The notes under the pieces: model-generated
What the model saw: the letters and a program-made list of their open reading frames with translations, nothing else
Told to the model about the DNA's origin: nothing
Database searches by the model: none
Assembly: GCA_902795255.1 (NCBI GenBank)
Contig: CADBKS010000024.1
Span: 1-22,971 of the forward strand
Source of the DNA: an uncultured Chloroflexota bacterium
Lineage (GTDB): Bacteria > Chloroflexota > Anaerolineae > Anaerolineales > Anaerolineaceae
Direction: 5' to 3'
Length of the DNA: 22,971 bases
Program-made: the position numbers and the translations under genes
Shown: in pieces, positions 1 to 8,124 of the stretch
Position numbering within the stretch: position 1 is the first letter of the stretch
Layout: every line of letters begins with the position of its first letter

Positions 1-297
1 CCGGACGCCGGCACGCTCGAAGTTGTCCGCAAATGCATCGGCAGAAAGAAAGCTCTGCACATGATCCGTGACAGCATTCTGCACGATCTGAGCCGGATCG
101 AGACCAGCGGGCTGGACATGCTGTTGCTGCACGCGGACTGCCGCGAGGATGTTGAATTCATCCGTGACGAAGTCCTGAAAGCCCATCCCGACATGGGAGA
201 GATCCGTATTTCCTCTCTCGGTGTCGTCATCGGAGCACACACCGGGCCCGGACTTCTCGCAGCCTTTTATATCTGCAGCGAACGAACTGCGGAATAA
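1..297 (+). CDS. DegV family protein, C-terminal part (5' end outside window)
   Basis: The frame is open from base 1 and ends at TAA 295-297, giving 98 residues of a C-terminus. The closing segment LGVVIGAHTGPG followed by a hydrophobic end is the typical last strand of DegV-family proteins, which are fatty-acid-binding proteins (FakB-type) that hold an acyl chain and can present it to a fatty-acid kinase. The preceding stretch, with HADCREDVEFIRDEV and two helices, fits the family's C-terminal alpha/beta lobe. The N-terminal lobe with the ligand-contact residues lies outside the window, so FakB function cannot be confirmed. A strong terminator follows 13 bases after the stop, so this is the last gene of its transcript. 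Confidence 0.75.
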   Translation, partial: PDAGTLEVVRKCIGRKKALHMIRDSILHDLSRIETSGLDMLLLHADCREDVEFIRDEVLKAHPDMGEIRISSLGVVIGAHTGPGLLAAFYICSERTAE

Positions 298-309
298 AAG
301 AATTACCGC

Positions 310-345
310 AACAAAAAAGCTCATCAGAAGATGAGCTTTTTTGTT
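310..345. terminator. Strong intrinsic terminator, probably bidirectional
   Basis: A perfect 16-bp stem (310-325 with 330-345) closes a four-base AGAA loop. The GCTCATC core is flanked by six A on the left and six T on the right, so it can act as a rho-independent terminator on both strands. It sits between the end of the DegV gene (+, stop at 297) and the end of the NBR1-Ig gene (-, stop at 366), which converge here. Confidence 0.9.
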
Positions 346-365
346 GTTTCGAATGATCCGTGGCC

Positions 366-1151
366 TTACCATCTCGGCGGAGGACAGGGCGGAAGATCCG
401 GATACGGGCACCACGGATCCCACGGATCACAGGGCCACCAGGGAACCGGACACTGCGGAACAGCTGTCGGAGTCGGTCTGAAGTAAGAAGCGGCTTTGAC
501 GGTGTAGGAGGATGTGATCTTCCCGTACTGCGTTCCGTCCGGAGCTTCAAAAATATAGGTACTGTAATAATTCCCGTCCTGTTTCTGATCCGGAACCATC
601 GCCAGCCGCACGGTCAGCGTTTCACCGGGGGCGGTATTGCGTTTCATTGAAAAACGGGTATTGCCGATCTGCCAGCCGCTGTCGAATACAAATTCCCAAT
701 CCTGTGTCCATGTGCAGGTTCCGGTATTGCGGATCACCCACTCCTTCCAGAACACTTCCCCGCGCGGAATAATGGAACCGGCGGGATAAGAAGGCTCACT
801 GATCAGATCAAAATTCATCGTACAGGTCGTACCGTCAGACTGATGGACCAGCGCACCGCCGGCAGCAGCCGTATTCTGCACAGCTGCACCGCTTCCGCCT
901 GCTGTCGTATCGGTCTGCGCCATCACGGTCGCGACCACCTTTTGGATCAGCTCTTCCGTTGAGCCGGCTGCGGCAGAAGAGGTCTGATTCACAAGGGTAA
1001 CGGCATCACCGCTATTCTGATCATTCACAAGAGATACCGGATCGGTCGGATCAGGATGCTTGATCATCGGTTCTTCAGTGATCTCCGGTTCCGGCGTGGC
1101 GGTCACAACGATATAGACAATATAAGGAGTCTGCGTCGGTTCCGGAGTCAC
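366..1151 (-). CDS. Thr/Pro-linker protein with NBR1-type Ig-like domain; N-terminus uncertain or disrupted
   Basis: The frame gives 261 residues from a GTG at 1151. Residues 1-30 are a Pro/Thr/Glu-rich linker, 31-108 an Ala/Gly/Ser-rich spacer, and about 109-218 match the NBR1 Ig-like fold (PAGSIIPRGEVFWKEWVIRNTG, then TCTW and a second edge around PGETLTVRL). This domain is common in secreted or lipid-anchored Chloroflexota proteins. The tail (226-261) is unusually rich in Pro, Trp and Cys, with four Cys and short PWWP- and PWDPW-type motifs. No signal peptide or lipobox is present. The same frame continues upstream as convincing linker sequence (AAASGQTPTQTV) to a TGA at 1197-1199, so the true start is probably lost to a nonsense change or frameshift, or is a non-standard start. 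It lies 140 bases after tgt on the same strand. Function unknown. Confidence 0.6.
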   Translation of the reverse strand: MTPEPTQTPYIVYIVVTATPEPEITEEPMIKHPDPTDPVSLVNDQNSGDAVTLVNQTSSAAAGSTEELIQKVVATVMAQTDTTAGGSGAAVQNTAAAGGALVHQSDGTTCTMNFDLISEPSYPAGSIIPRGEVFWKEWVIRNTGTCTWTQDWEFVFDSGWQIGNTRFSMKRNTAPGETLTVRLAMVPDQKQDGNYYSTYIFEAPDGTQYGKITSSYTVKAASYFRPTPTAVPQCPVPWWPCDPWDPWCPYPDLPPCPPPRW

Positions 1152-1291
1152 TGTCTGTGTCGGTGTCTGTCCGGATGCGGCTGCACCGGGATAGGATCAC
1201 ATCCGCAGAGCCCTTGGCATAGACAAGCCTGCTGCCGGAACCATACAGATACAACGGCAGGATCATTTCAAAAGTTCCCTGCATGATTCTG

Positions 1292-2401
1292 TCAGTGATA
1301 ATTTGCCAGGAACTCCTCCGCAAAGGAATTGTAATTTCCGGAAAGAATGGCTGCACGTGCCCTTCGGACCAGTTCTTCCAGCGTATGGATGTTATGGATC
1401 GAAAGAAGTGTAGCGGCAAGGATCTCCTTATTCTGGATCAGATGGCGGATATAAGCCCTTGAAAAATGCTGACAGGTATAGCAGGTACAATCTTCCGCGA
1501 TCGGCCGGGAATCATGAGTATACTGCTGATTGACCATATTCATCCTTCCCCGGAAAGACATTGCCGCCCCATGCCGCGCAAGGCGTGTCGGAAGGACACA
1601 GTCAAAGATATCGATCCCACGCCAGATACCGTTCACCAGATCTTCCGGTGAGCCGACACCCATCAGATAGCGCGGCTTATCCTGAGGAAGGACCGGGGTG
1701 ACGACTTCCATCATTTTATTCATATCTTCCTTGGATTCGCCTACGGAAAGTCCGCCGATCGCAAAACCGGGAAGGTCAAATGAGGACACAAACTTTGCGG
1801 ACTGTTCGCGAAGATCCGCAAAAATACCGCCCTGGACGATTCCGAAGAGTGCCTGGTCCGGGCGCTTCTTTGCGTTGACACAGCGTTCCAGCCAGCGATG
1901 CGTCCTTGCCATTGCCCGTTCGTTATATCCCTTGTCAAACGGGTCGGCACACTCATCAAAAGCCATAATGATATCCGCGCCGAGTTTTTCCTGTACAGCG
2001 ATCGAACTCTCCGGTGTCAGCCGGTGCATCGATCCGTCAACGAAACTTTTAAAAGTAACGCCGTCCTCGTCGATCTTCCGGAGAGGGCCCAGAGAAAAGA
2101 CCTGAAAACCGCCGGAATCCGTCAGCATCGGACCGGGCCACTGCATGAATTCATGCAGGCCGCCCATTTCAGCCACCAGATCCGGGCCGGGCCGCAGGAA
2201 CAAATGGTAAGTATTGGACAGGACAAGGGAACAGCCCAGTTCCTGCAGCTGTGCCGGTGTCAGAGCCTTAACGGTTGCCTGTGTACCGACCGGGGCAAAG
2301 ACCGGTGTCGGGATCGGACCGTGAGGGGTATGAAAGATCCCCGCCCGCGCCATACCGTCTTCAGCCTGCAGCTCGAAATAAAAGTTCGGATTACTCTCCA
2401 T
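1292..2401 (-). CDS. tgt: Queuine/preQ1 tRNA-guanine transglycosylase
   Basis: This enzyme exchanges the wobble guanine of GUN-anticodon tRNAs for a queuosine precursor (preQ1 in most bacteria). The 369-residue length is standard. Residues visible: TDSGGFQVFSL with Asp95 (general base), the FGIVQGG substrate loop near 187-192, FDCVLPTR with nucleophile Asp267, and the zinc site C305-x-C307-xx-C310 with H336. The variant LARHG after the PTR motif replaces the common xARNG. The start at 2401 was chosen because a GAAAGGGA ribosome site precedes it and the family begins with this FYFEL segment; the open frame extends further upstream but encodes nothing family-like. The start overlaps the end of the upstream membrane-protein gene by 11 bases, suggesting translational coupling. 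No other queuosine-pathway gene is in the window. Confidence 0.97.
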   Translation of the reverse strand: MESNPNFYFELQAEDGMARAGIFHTPHGPIPTPVFAPVGTQATVKALTPAQLQELGCSLVLSNTYHLFLRPGPDLVAEMGGLHEFMQWPGPMLTDSGGFQVFSLGPLRKIDEDGVTFKSFVDGSMHRLTPESSIAVQEKLGADIIMAFDECADPFDKGYNERAMARTHRWLERCVNAKKRPDQALFGIVQGGIFADLREQSAKFVSSFDLPGFAIGGLSVGESKEDMNKMMEVVTPVLPQDKPRYLMGVGSPEDLVNGIWRGIDIFDCVLPTRLARHGAAMSFRGRMNMVNQQYTHDSRPIAEDCTCYTCQHFSRAYIRHLIQNKEILAATLLSIHNIHTLEELVRRARAAILSGNYNSFAEEFLANYH

Positions 2402-4667
2402 CAGTTGTTTCCCTTTCTGTTGATCCTTCTCCGCTGTTGATCCGTTCACTGACAAAAATAACAGTCTGCGCGGCAGATTCTGAATTCTTACCTGCAGGCC
2501 CTTCAGCGGCCTCTCCGGGATCTTCAATGATCGCGGAGTCCTTTGTTTCCGCAGAAGCACCAGGCTCCGGCTGTGCTTCAGACACATTCACATCCGGAGA
2601 TTTCCCGGCAGCAGTCTCTTCCGCCGAATTCTCCGCGGAAGAGATCTCCGCATCCGGCTGATCCGCATCTGCGGACTTTCCGCGAAGCAAAGCAATGACC
2701 TCGGAATAAGCTTCCGAATTATCCTTCGCGCTGAAATATTCCGCGGCATTGAATGCCATCAGTTCATCCTTTCGCAGCAATTCAGCCGTTCGCACAGCAT
2801 CTTCAACACGTCCGCTTTCCGCATAAGCTTCAATGACCGGGATCAGTTCAACCTCATCACCTGCTGTCAGTTTTTTATGAGCAGCCTCATCCGCCAGTTT
2901 GACCGCGGTCTCCGGATCATTCATCTGCATGGCAAGATCTATTTTTTCATAATAATAACACCAGCCGTGTTCCTGCTCCTCTCCGAGGAAAAACGGCAGG
3001 ACTGGCGCCATCACCGGATTCGAAATGATCTGCTCCGTTTTTGAATATTCTCCGATTTCAGGGATCTTCGACCACTCACTCAGCGAATAGATCGGAGCGT
3101 CACCGTCGATCACACGGAGACATGCCTGAGCGTTTGGCTTGGAAACTGCCAGAAGTTTCTTATAATCCTTCTCGATATAGATTGAACGGACGGTTCTCCC
3201 TGTCTTATCCCCCAGAATGATGCTCCGCACGGTTTCGTCCCGCAGGATCTCAGCTCCGAGCGGTGAATGATTATTTTTCGCGGGATAATAGATCAGAGAA
3301 GCCGGAACAAATACTTCATAATCCTCTTCTGCCAGAACCGCGGCCCCGCTGACAATGGTCGTTCCGTCCTTCAGTCCCGGGACGCGCCACATCATCTGCT
3401 GCCAGTAGTCCTGCGTATTTTTCCAGATGTCAATGTAATTCAGTTTCGTCTGCCACTGTACAAACACCGCCAGAATGACAACCCCCAGCGTCATGATATT
3501 GCGCAGTGAGCGGTCTTTGAGCGACCCGAGCAGCCCTGTCAGGAACAACACCGTACCGATCATCCCCGGCCACGCGAACCGGTCAAGACTGGCGCTGAAA
3601 TTAATATCCCTGCCGGCTAAAACCAGCGGGAAAATGGCGATCGTACCGGTAATCAGCCCGCACCACAGCCACTGGGCGGATTCGTTATGCGCATCAAATG
3701 TTGACTCTTCCGTACGCTTCCGATGCATCAGAAAGAGGAACAACTGCGCAGCGGCTGATATGATCAGCACCGGGATCATCGTATAAACGAACGGCTTCAT
3801 CTCCATACCGTTGAGCAGATTAAAGACCGGGATCGTCCACACGCCCGCAAAAAGCTTCCAGACATTTTTCACAAAACGCATCCCGAAATCAAGGATCTCA
3901 TGACGGGGATGAACAAGGAAAGGCCGTACGATTTCCCCGATCACGTCCGTACCATTGCGCTGGGCGGAAAAAACAAAGGTACGCCATGCCACAAACCCTG
4001 CTGCAGGGATCAGATAAGGCAGATAGGACAGAAGACTCTTGAAAAAAGCCTTCGGTTTGCCGTTTCCGGCCTGTTCACGGTTCATCAGGTAGATCAGCGC
4101 AAAACGGTATATCTCCATTCCGATGTAATATTCCATCAGGATCATGCTTCCGAATGAAAAAATAATGGAGAGAAACGTATACAGAACATTCCAGTCCCGC
4201 TGGCCGGGCTCACAGGCTTTTGCCGTCAAAAACAATGACAGCATAAAACACAGCATCGCGGTCTGGTGCGGAACATACGCGATCCCATCGATCTGCTGCA
4301 GAAACCCGGGGAATGCGACGGTAAGAATTCCGGCCACACCGGCCATTTTGGAGGTCCGCGGCCAGATCACCAGCAGCGTGAGCGCGAAAAGGATCGAACT
4401 GAGGATCCGGCAGCACAAGTCATAGATCAGATAGGCATTATTATTGGTCCCGAAGATGCGAAACAGCGCTGAAAGCAGATAACCGTCTGCAGGCCGGTCC
4501 GAAGCATAATGCCGGATCAGCATATCCGGACCGTATATCACCGCATTGTAGAAATTATTCCAGTCATCTCTGTAGAGCCCGAGTTTTGTCATCCCGGGAA
4601 TATACAGCATGCAGCCGATAAGAATAACGGCCCCCGTGATCAGGATAATATTTTTCTTTCTGTGCAT
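2391..4667 (-). CDS. Multi-spanning GT-C-like membrane protein with helical and acidic C-terminal region
   Basis: A 758-residue protein. It opens with a short basic stretch, a membrane segment (7-24), and then an extracytoplasmic YRDDW (32-36), an Asp-Asp motif like the first-loop acidic motif of GT-C glycosyltransferases that use polyprenyl-linked sugars. Further hydrophobic segments lie around 80-101, 108-122, 136-150, 160-178, 210-232, 275-312, 332-352, 366-381 and 389-404. A soluble region follows; residues 565-663 form short helical pairs resembling TPR-type repeats (DPETAVKLADEAA, GRVEDAVRTAELL). The last 95 residues are low-complexity Ala/Glu/Ser/Pro. The ATG at 4667 has an AAGGA ribosome site. 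The gene overlaps tgt by 11 bases, although no functional link to tRNA modification is evident. GT-C membership is inferred from topology and one motif; the sugar donor is unknown. Confidence 0.65.
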   Translation of the reverse strand: MHRKKNIILITGAVILIGCMLYIPGMTKLGLYRDDWNNFYNAVIYGPDMLIRHYASDRPADGYLLSALFRIFGTNNNAYLIYDLCCRILSSILFALTLLVIWPRTSKMAGVAGILTVAFPGFLQQIDGIAYVPHQTAMLCFMLSLFLTAKACEPGQRDWNVLYTFLSIIFSFGSMILMEYYIGMEIYRFALIYLMNREQAGNGKPKAFFKSLLSYLPYLIPAAGFVAWRTFVFSAQRNGTDVIGEIVRPFLVHPRHEILDFGMRFVKNVWKLFAGVWTIPVFNLLNGMEMKPFVYTMIPVLIISAAAQLFLFLMHRKRTEESTFDAHNESAQWLWCGLITGTIAIFPLVLAGRDINFSASLDRFAWPGMIGTVLFLTGLLGSLKDRSLRNIMTLGVVILAVFVQWQTKLNYIDIWKNTQDYWQQMMWRVPGLKDGTTIVSGAAVLAEEDYEVFVPASLIYYPAKNNHSPLGAEILRDETVRSIILGDKTGRTVRSIYIEKDYKKLLAVSKPNAQACLRVIDGDAPIYSLSEWSKIPEIGEYSKTEQIISNPVMAPVLPFFLGEEQEHGWCYYYEKIDLAMQMNDPETAVKLADEAAHKKLTAGDEVELIPVIEAYAESGRVEDAVRTAELLRKDELMAFNAAEYFSAKDNSEAYSEVIALLRGKSADADQPDAEISSAENSAEETAAGKSPDVNVSEAQPEPGASAETKDSAIIEDPGEAAEGPAGKNSESAAQTVIFVSERINSGEGSTERETTDGE

Positions 4668-4838
4668 AAATGCATTCCTTTTTGCCTCTGTAAGTTTCTC
4701 AGTATCCGATAAAAGCTTCTTACCTTAAAATATTACAATCAGAAATTATTCGAAATATTAATAATATTACATCCAATTTACGAGTATTATTCTCATTTCT
4801 TAAAAATTATTTTACCATTATTAACAAAACATCATTAA
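4668..4838. other. AT-rich intergenic gap, likely leader of the GT-C-like gene
   Basis: This 171-base gap is markedly richer in A and T than the surrounding genes, especially 4720-4840, with several ATTAATA-type runs. It probably carries the promoter for the minus-strand gene starting at 4667. Many TATAAT-like matches occur by composition alone, so I do not choose a specific promoter. A short AT-only inverted repeat (AATTACA/TGTAATT) surrounds the stop of the patatin gene, but it lacks a GC stem and T tract and is not a convincing terminator. Confidence 0.45.
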
Positions 4839-6035
4839 TTACATTTTTCTGTAATTTCTGAGCTCGATCATGGCAGACGCGGCAGACACCGCTTCCGGAA
4901 ACGCTTTCGCAAGCGCGCCGGACCGCAGCAGCGGCTGTTCGGTAAACAAATTGACCAGCAGCGGGATCGCCGCTCCGCTCTGAAGCTGCCTCCGCAGGTC
5001 AAGCACATCCAGACGGTCGATCCCTTCCTGCGCATTGCGGCGTTCTGTCATTTGATGGCAGAATGCCAGTTCATTCAGAAATTCATCAGCCGTGAAGATG
5101 CGGCAGCGGTCAATTTTATAATATTTTGCCGCATGCTCCAGCCCGGATATTGTTTCCAGATCGAAATTCAAAAGCAGATCATTGAAAGCCGGACGGCGGA
5201 AAAAATAGTAATTTCCGAAAAGCTTATGGAAAGCCTTCAGTGTATCCAGATAACCGAGCGTCAGATTTTTCTCGATCCGCTCATGGTTGAAGTCAAATGT
5301 ACCGCCGAGATCTTCGCTGCAGCTGATCATTTTCAGCGAGATCTTTTCAGCATTTTCCACTTTCTGCGTCAGCCCGATCCCGTTGATATCGACCACCGCC
5401 AGATGTGTATATCCGCGTTCGATCAGCAGATTGAACGGCATATTATCATACAGGCCGCCGTCCCATAATTTTTTCCCGTTCAGATTATGGGTCTTATAAA
5501 TCGGAAAATTTGCAGAGGCCAGCAAATAATCAATAAACCTGGATCTGTCGATATCTTCTTTGAAAATACGGAGCGGCTCCCGCGACTGCACATCGAAAGT
5601 AACGATCCCCAGATCAAGAGGCGAGGCGTAGATTTTGTCCGTATCGAGGTTCATCTGAAGCAGATTCCGGAGCGGGCCGTTATCCAGACCGTGCTGTACG
5701 ACATATTCCCGCATGATCGCCAGAAGGTTGCTCCGGTCAAAGACATTTTTATCCGGATCAATATTCCCGCTGACGGGCAAAACATCCGTAAGCTTGATAT
5801 TGCGGTAAATTTCCATGATCTTTTTCAGATCACAGCAAAGAAACATCGCTGCATTCAGCGCACCGATCGAAGTTCCGGCGATCCCGCGGATCGGGACCTT
5901 CAGCTCACGGAGAGCGCGCCAGGCTCCAACCTCATAGGCCCCTCTTGTACCGCCTCCGGAAAGAACCAGCCCCCATTTTTCATTTTTTTCAGTGTTCAGA
6001 TTTGTCAGACGGGCTAACAAATTCGGTTCCCGCAT
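4839..6035 (-). CDS. Patatin-like phospholipase
   Basis: A 398-residue cytoplasmic acyl hydrolase of the patatin family, expected to cleave acyl chains from phospholipids or similar lipids with a Ser-Asp dyad. Visible motifs are the oxyanion loop SGGGTRGAYEVG (26-37), the nucleophile elbow GTSIG with Ser56, and DGG with Asp192. The catalytic domain ends near residue 215; the remaining 180 residues are mostly helical with no motif I recognise. There is no signal peptide or membrane segment. Two adjacent ATGs occur at 6038 and 6035; the AAGGAG site is only two bases from the first and five from the second, so 6035 is preferred. The gene follows the NuoN-like gene with a 62-base gap on the same strand and may be co-transcribed. 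The substrate cannot be told from sequence. Confidence 0.92.
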   Translation of the reverse strand: MREPNLLARLTNLNTEKNEKWGLVLSGGGTRGAYEVGAWRALRELKVPIRGIAGTSIGALNAAMFLCCDLKKIMEIYRNIKLTDVLPVSGNIDPDKNVFDRSNLLAIMREYVVQHGLDNGPLRNLLQMNLDTDKIYASPLDLGIVTFDVQSREPLRIFKEDIDRSRFIDYLLASANFPIYKTHNLNGKKLWDGGLYDNMPFNLLIERGYTHLAVVDINGIGLTQKVENAEKISLKMISCSEDLGGTFDFNHERIEKNLTLGYLDTLKAFHKLFGNYYFFRRPAFNDLLLNFDLETISGLEHAAKYYKIDRCRIFTADEFLNELAFCHQMTERRNAQEGIDRLDVLDLRRQLQSGAAIPLLVNLFTEQPLLRSGALAKAFPEAVSAASAMIELRNYRKM

Positions 6036-6097
6036 CATTTCTCCTTTTCCGGCGCAGATCGCCGGCATACACTGCAATGTTATCACACCTGAACGTA

Positions 6098-7519
6098 TTA
6101 TCCGAAGATCAATGAATACTGAGTTCGGATCCCGGTGACAAAAATGTCCATCAGAGAAGGGAACATTCCGATCAGGATCAGCAGGACCATCAGAACGATC
6201 AGCAGGATCCTGCGCATCAGAACTTCATATCGCACCCGCTCATCCGAAGGAAGCACAGCCGTTTCCGATTCGGTACGCGGAGAGAGAAAGACAAAAAGCA
6301 GCCTGATGCCGCTGAAAATCAGTATGGCAGATGCAGCCGACGCTGCCCATCCCAGCCATTGCGAACGTGCAAAACACAGCGTCAGGAGTGTCATCCGCAT
6401 CTGGAACCCGGCAAGCAGAGGCATACCGCTCACCGTGAAACAGGAAAGCAGCAGCGCCGTGCAGACTACGGGATGAATATGCGCGAACCCGCGCAGACTC
6501 TCCAGCGAAAGATCGGTATCATCCGACATAAATTTTACGGAAGTAGCCCAGATCAGCCACACGATACTGTGAATAAACAGCCCTGAAAGGAAAACACTGA
6601 TACCATCCCTGGTATTTGTCCCGATCAGAAGGATCGAAACACCGTTTTCTGCTGTAATAATAAATGCCATCATCCGCTGCAGATTCTTTTGGAAGAGCGT
6701 CAGCACTGAACCGATCACGAACATCAAGATTCCGGCAAGACGCAGCCCCTGAAAAAGCGGCTGATAAGTCCGCAGCCACAAGTGATCGCTAAGAAATTCC
6801 AGCAGAATAAACAGAGTGGAAAACTGAAGCAGACAAATAAGGAAACCGCCCGCAAACGGACAGCTTTTTTCCAAAAGCACGGCGATCCAGCTGAAAAACG
6901 GAAAAACCGCAAGCCAGAAAGAGAAACCGGCAAAAATCAGAACTGCGGTCCGCTTCAGCAGAAAATTATCCTGCGGATTAATATCAAGCGTTCCCGTAAG
7001 CTGTCCGCTGACAGCAAGACAGATCATTCCCAGCATCTGATAGATCAGAAAACGGAAGATCCTGTCCTCATTCTGCAAATCAGTATCACGGAGCATCGGA
7101 ATAAAAAGCAGGCCGCAGATCATCACCAGAAAGATACCGTAGATGAAGGGCCGGACCGCGATCACACCGATCATCAGCGCGGTGCTCATCAGGGCGATCG
7201 GTATAAAAAAACGGTAAACCCGTGCAAACATGCTGCCGAATATCCATAAAAACAGAAAAGCATAGAAAAATGCAACAAGTGTCTGATCCGAGCGGCTGAT
7301 CGTAACAGAACGGCCGAGCAGGTACGTTGACGAAGAAAAAATCAGGGAAGACCGGTTGAACACGATCATGCTGTTCACAGGGATCCTGAGAGCGGTAAAG
7401 GAAAGAAAAGCCGCCAGAACAAGACTCAGGATCCGCGAAAAACGTTTGTGTCCGCTGAAAAGCATCAGAAACACACCGGTAAGAAACGGAAGATAGATCC
7501 ACAGCGCAGCCGCACTCAT
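6098..7519 (-). CDS. NuoN/antiporter-type membrane subunit lacking channel lysines
   Basis: A 473-residue, about 13-14-span membrane protein related to the proton-pumping subunits of complex I and Mrp antiporters (NuoN/M/L family). The diagnostic stretch FWLAVFPFFSW (201-211) aligns with the family's F-K-L-x-x-F-P-F-H-x-W helix, but the central channel Lys is Trp202 and the His is also lost. A later stretch, SGMPLLAGFQMRM (364-376), matches the distal half-channel helix, with Arg375 where Lys is usual. Near 128-142 (GIFLVMICGLLFIPM) the conserved Glu of the family is absent. The RMMAFIITAENG stretch (282-293) matches the usual KRMLAYSS-type helix. The start overlaps the preceding gene by ATGA and has an AAAGGAGA ribosome site. 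No other complex-I genes are present. Family membership is firm; proton transport is doubtful. Confidence 0.75.
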   Translation of the reverse strand: MSAAALWIYLPFLTGVFLMLFSGHKRFSRILSLVLAAFLSFTALRIPVNSMIVFNRSSLIFSSSTYLLGRSVTISRSDQTLVAFFYAFLFLWIFGSMFARVYRFFIPIALMSTALMIGVIAVRPFIYGIFLVMICGLLFIPMLRDTDLQNEDRIFRFLIYQMLGMICLAVSGQLTGTLDINPQDNFLLKRTAVLIFAGFSFWLAVFPFFSWIAVLLEKSCPFAGGFLICLLQFSTLFILLEFLSDHLWLRTYQPLFQGLRLAGILMFVIGSVLTLFQKNLQRMMAFIITAENGVSILLIGTNTRDGISVFLSGLFIHSIVWLIWATSVKFMSDDTDLSLESLRGFAHIHPVVCTALLLSCFTVSGMPLLAGFQMRMTLLTLCFARSQWLGWAASAASAILIFSGIRLLFVFLSPRTESETAVLPSDERVRYEVLMRRILLIVLMVLLILIGMFPSLMDIFVTGIRTQYSLIFG

Positions 7520-8124
7520 ATATCTGTCTCCTTTAGCTCTTTATCATCAATATGTCCCGATGTCAGTATGGAGCTCCCGAAAGCCATCAAAAGATTGATC
7601 GCGGCAAAACAGGCAAAGACCAGGATCGAGCTTTCCATATAGATATAAACCATTGTGAACGACAAACAGATACACTGCAGAAAAATGCTGCGGTACAGCA
7701 AATCATCCTCCATTGCCAGGTCGATCAGGGATGTAAGGAAGACCCAGACAGCTGCGAAAAGAACAGTCCGCCTGACAGGGATCCAAAACCGGATCCGTTC
7801 CGTCAGGGTGTAAGAGACCAGCCCGAGCATCAGCATCAAAATGGCTGAAAGGACCTTTCGTCTGTTCTCAGAAGGACCGGATCGGCCGGCGTCCCGGTTT
7901 TCGAAATTTCCCGTACCGAGCAGAACCGCAGAACCGATCCCGCATACCAGCAGAGCGAGGCAGGTTTGAAATGAACAGGCCGTCAGGAGGAGAATACTGC
8001 CGCCAAGATATATCAAAAATAAACCGGCTAATCTGGCAATTCGTTTTCCGGGCAAATGGACAATAAAGGCGCCCGCACTGCAGATCAGCAGCCCTGCCCA
8101 GGGAATCAGTGAAGTGATCCTCAT
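7516..8124 (-). CDS. Uncharacterised six-span membrane protein between antiporter-like subunits
   Basis: A 202-residue hydrophobic protein with membrane segments near 8-23, 30-50, 54-70, 92-108, 120-137, 146-162 and 165-185, with a hydrophilic loop at 72-90. The first two or three helices resemble in pattern the small NuoK/MnhC-type subunits (short GKRIAR loop followed by a glycine-rich helix), but the conserved membrane Glu residues of NuoK are not visible. I therefore do not assign it. The start has an AGGAGG site eight bases upstream. Both ends overlap the neighbouring genes by four bases (ATGA), so all three are almost certainly translated together and are likely partners in one membrane assembly. 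Function unknown. Confidence 0.7.
   Translation of the reverse strand: MRITSLIPWAGLLICSAGAFIVHLPGKRIARLAGLFLIYLGGSILLLTACSFQTCLALLVCGIGSAVLLGTGNFENRDAGRSGPSENRRKVLSAILMLMLGLVSYTLTERIRFWIPVRRTVLFAAVWVFLTSLIDLAMEDDLLYRSIFLQCICLSFTMVYIYMESSILVFACFAAINLLMAFGSSILTSGHIDDKELKETDI

Noticed and set aside
1075..1419. A minus-strand frame of 114 residues across the tgt end and the gap after it.
   Set aside because: It mostly overlaps tgt out of frame and ends in a frame-shifted copy of the Thr-Pro linker; only its middle part is of interest as possible debris of a lost N-terminus.
4720..4838. AT-rich stretch, considered as a replication origin or attachment site.
   Set aside because: I see no DnaA-box cluster, tRNA or flanking direct repeats; it is short and fits an ordinary promoter region.
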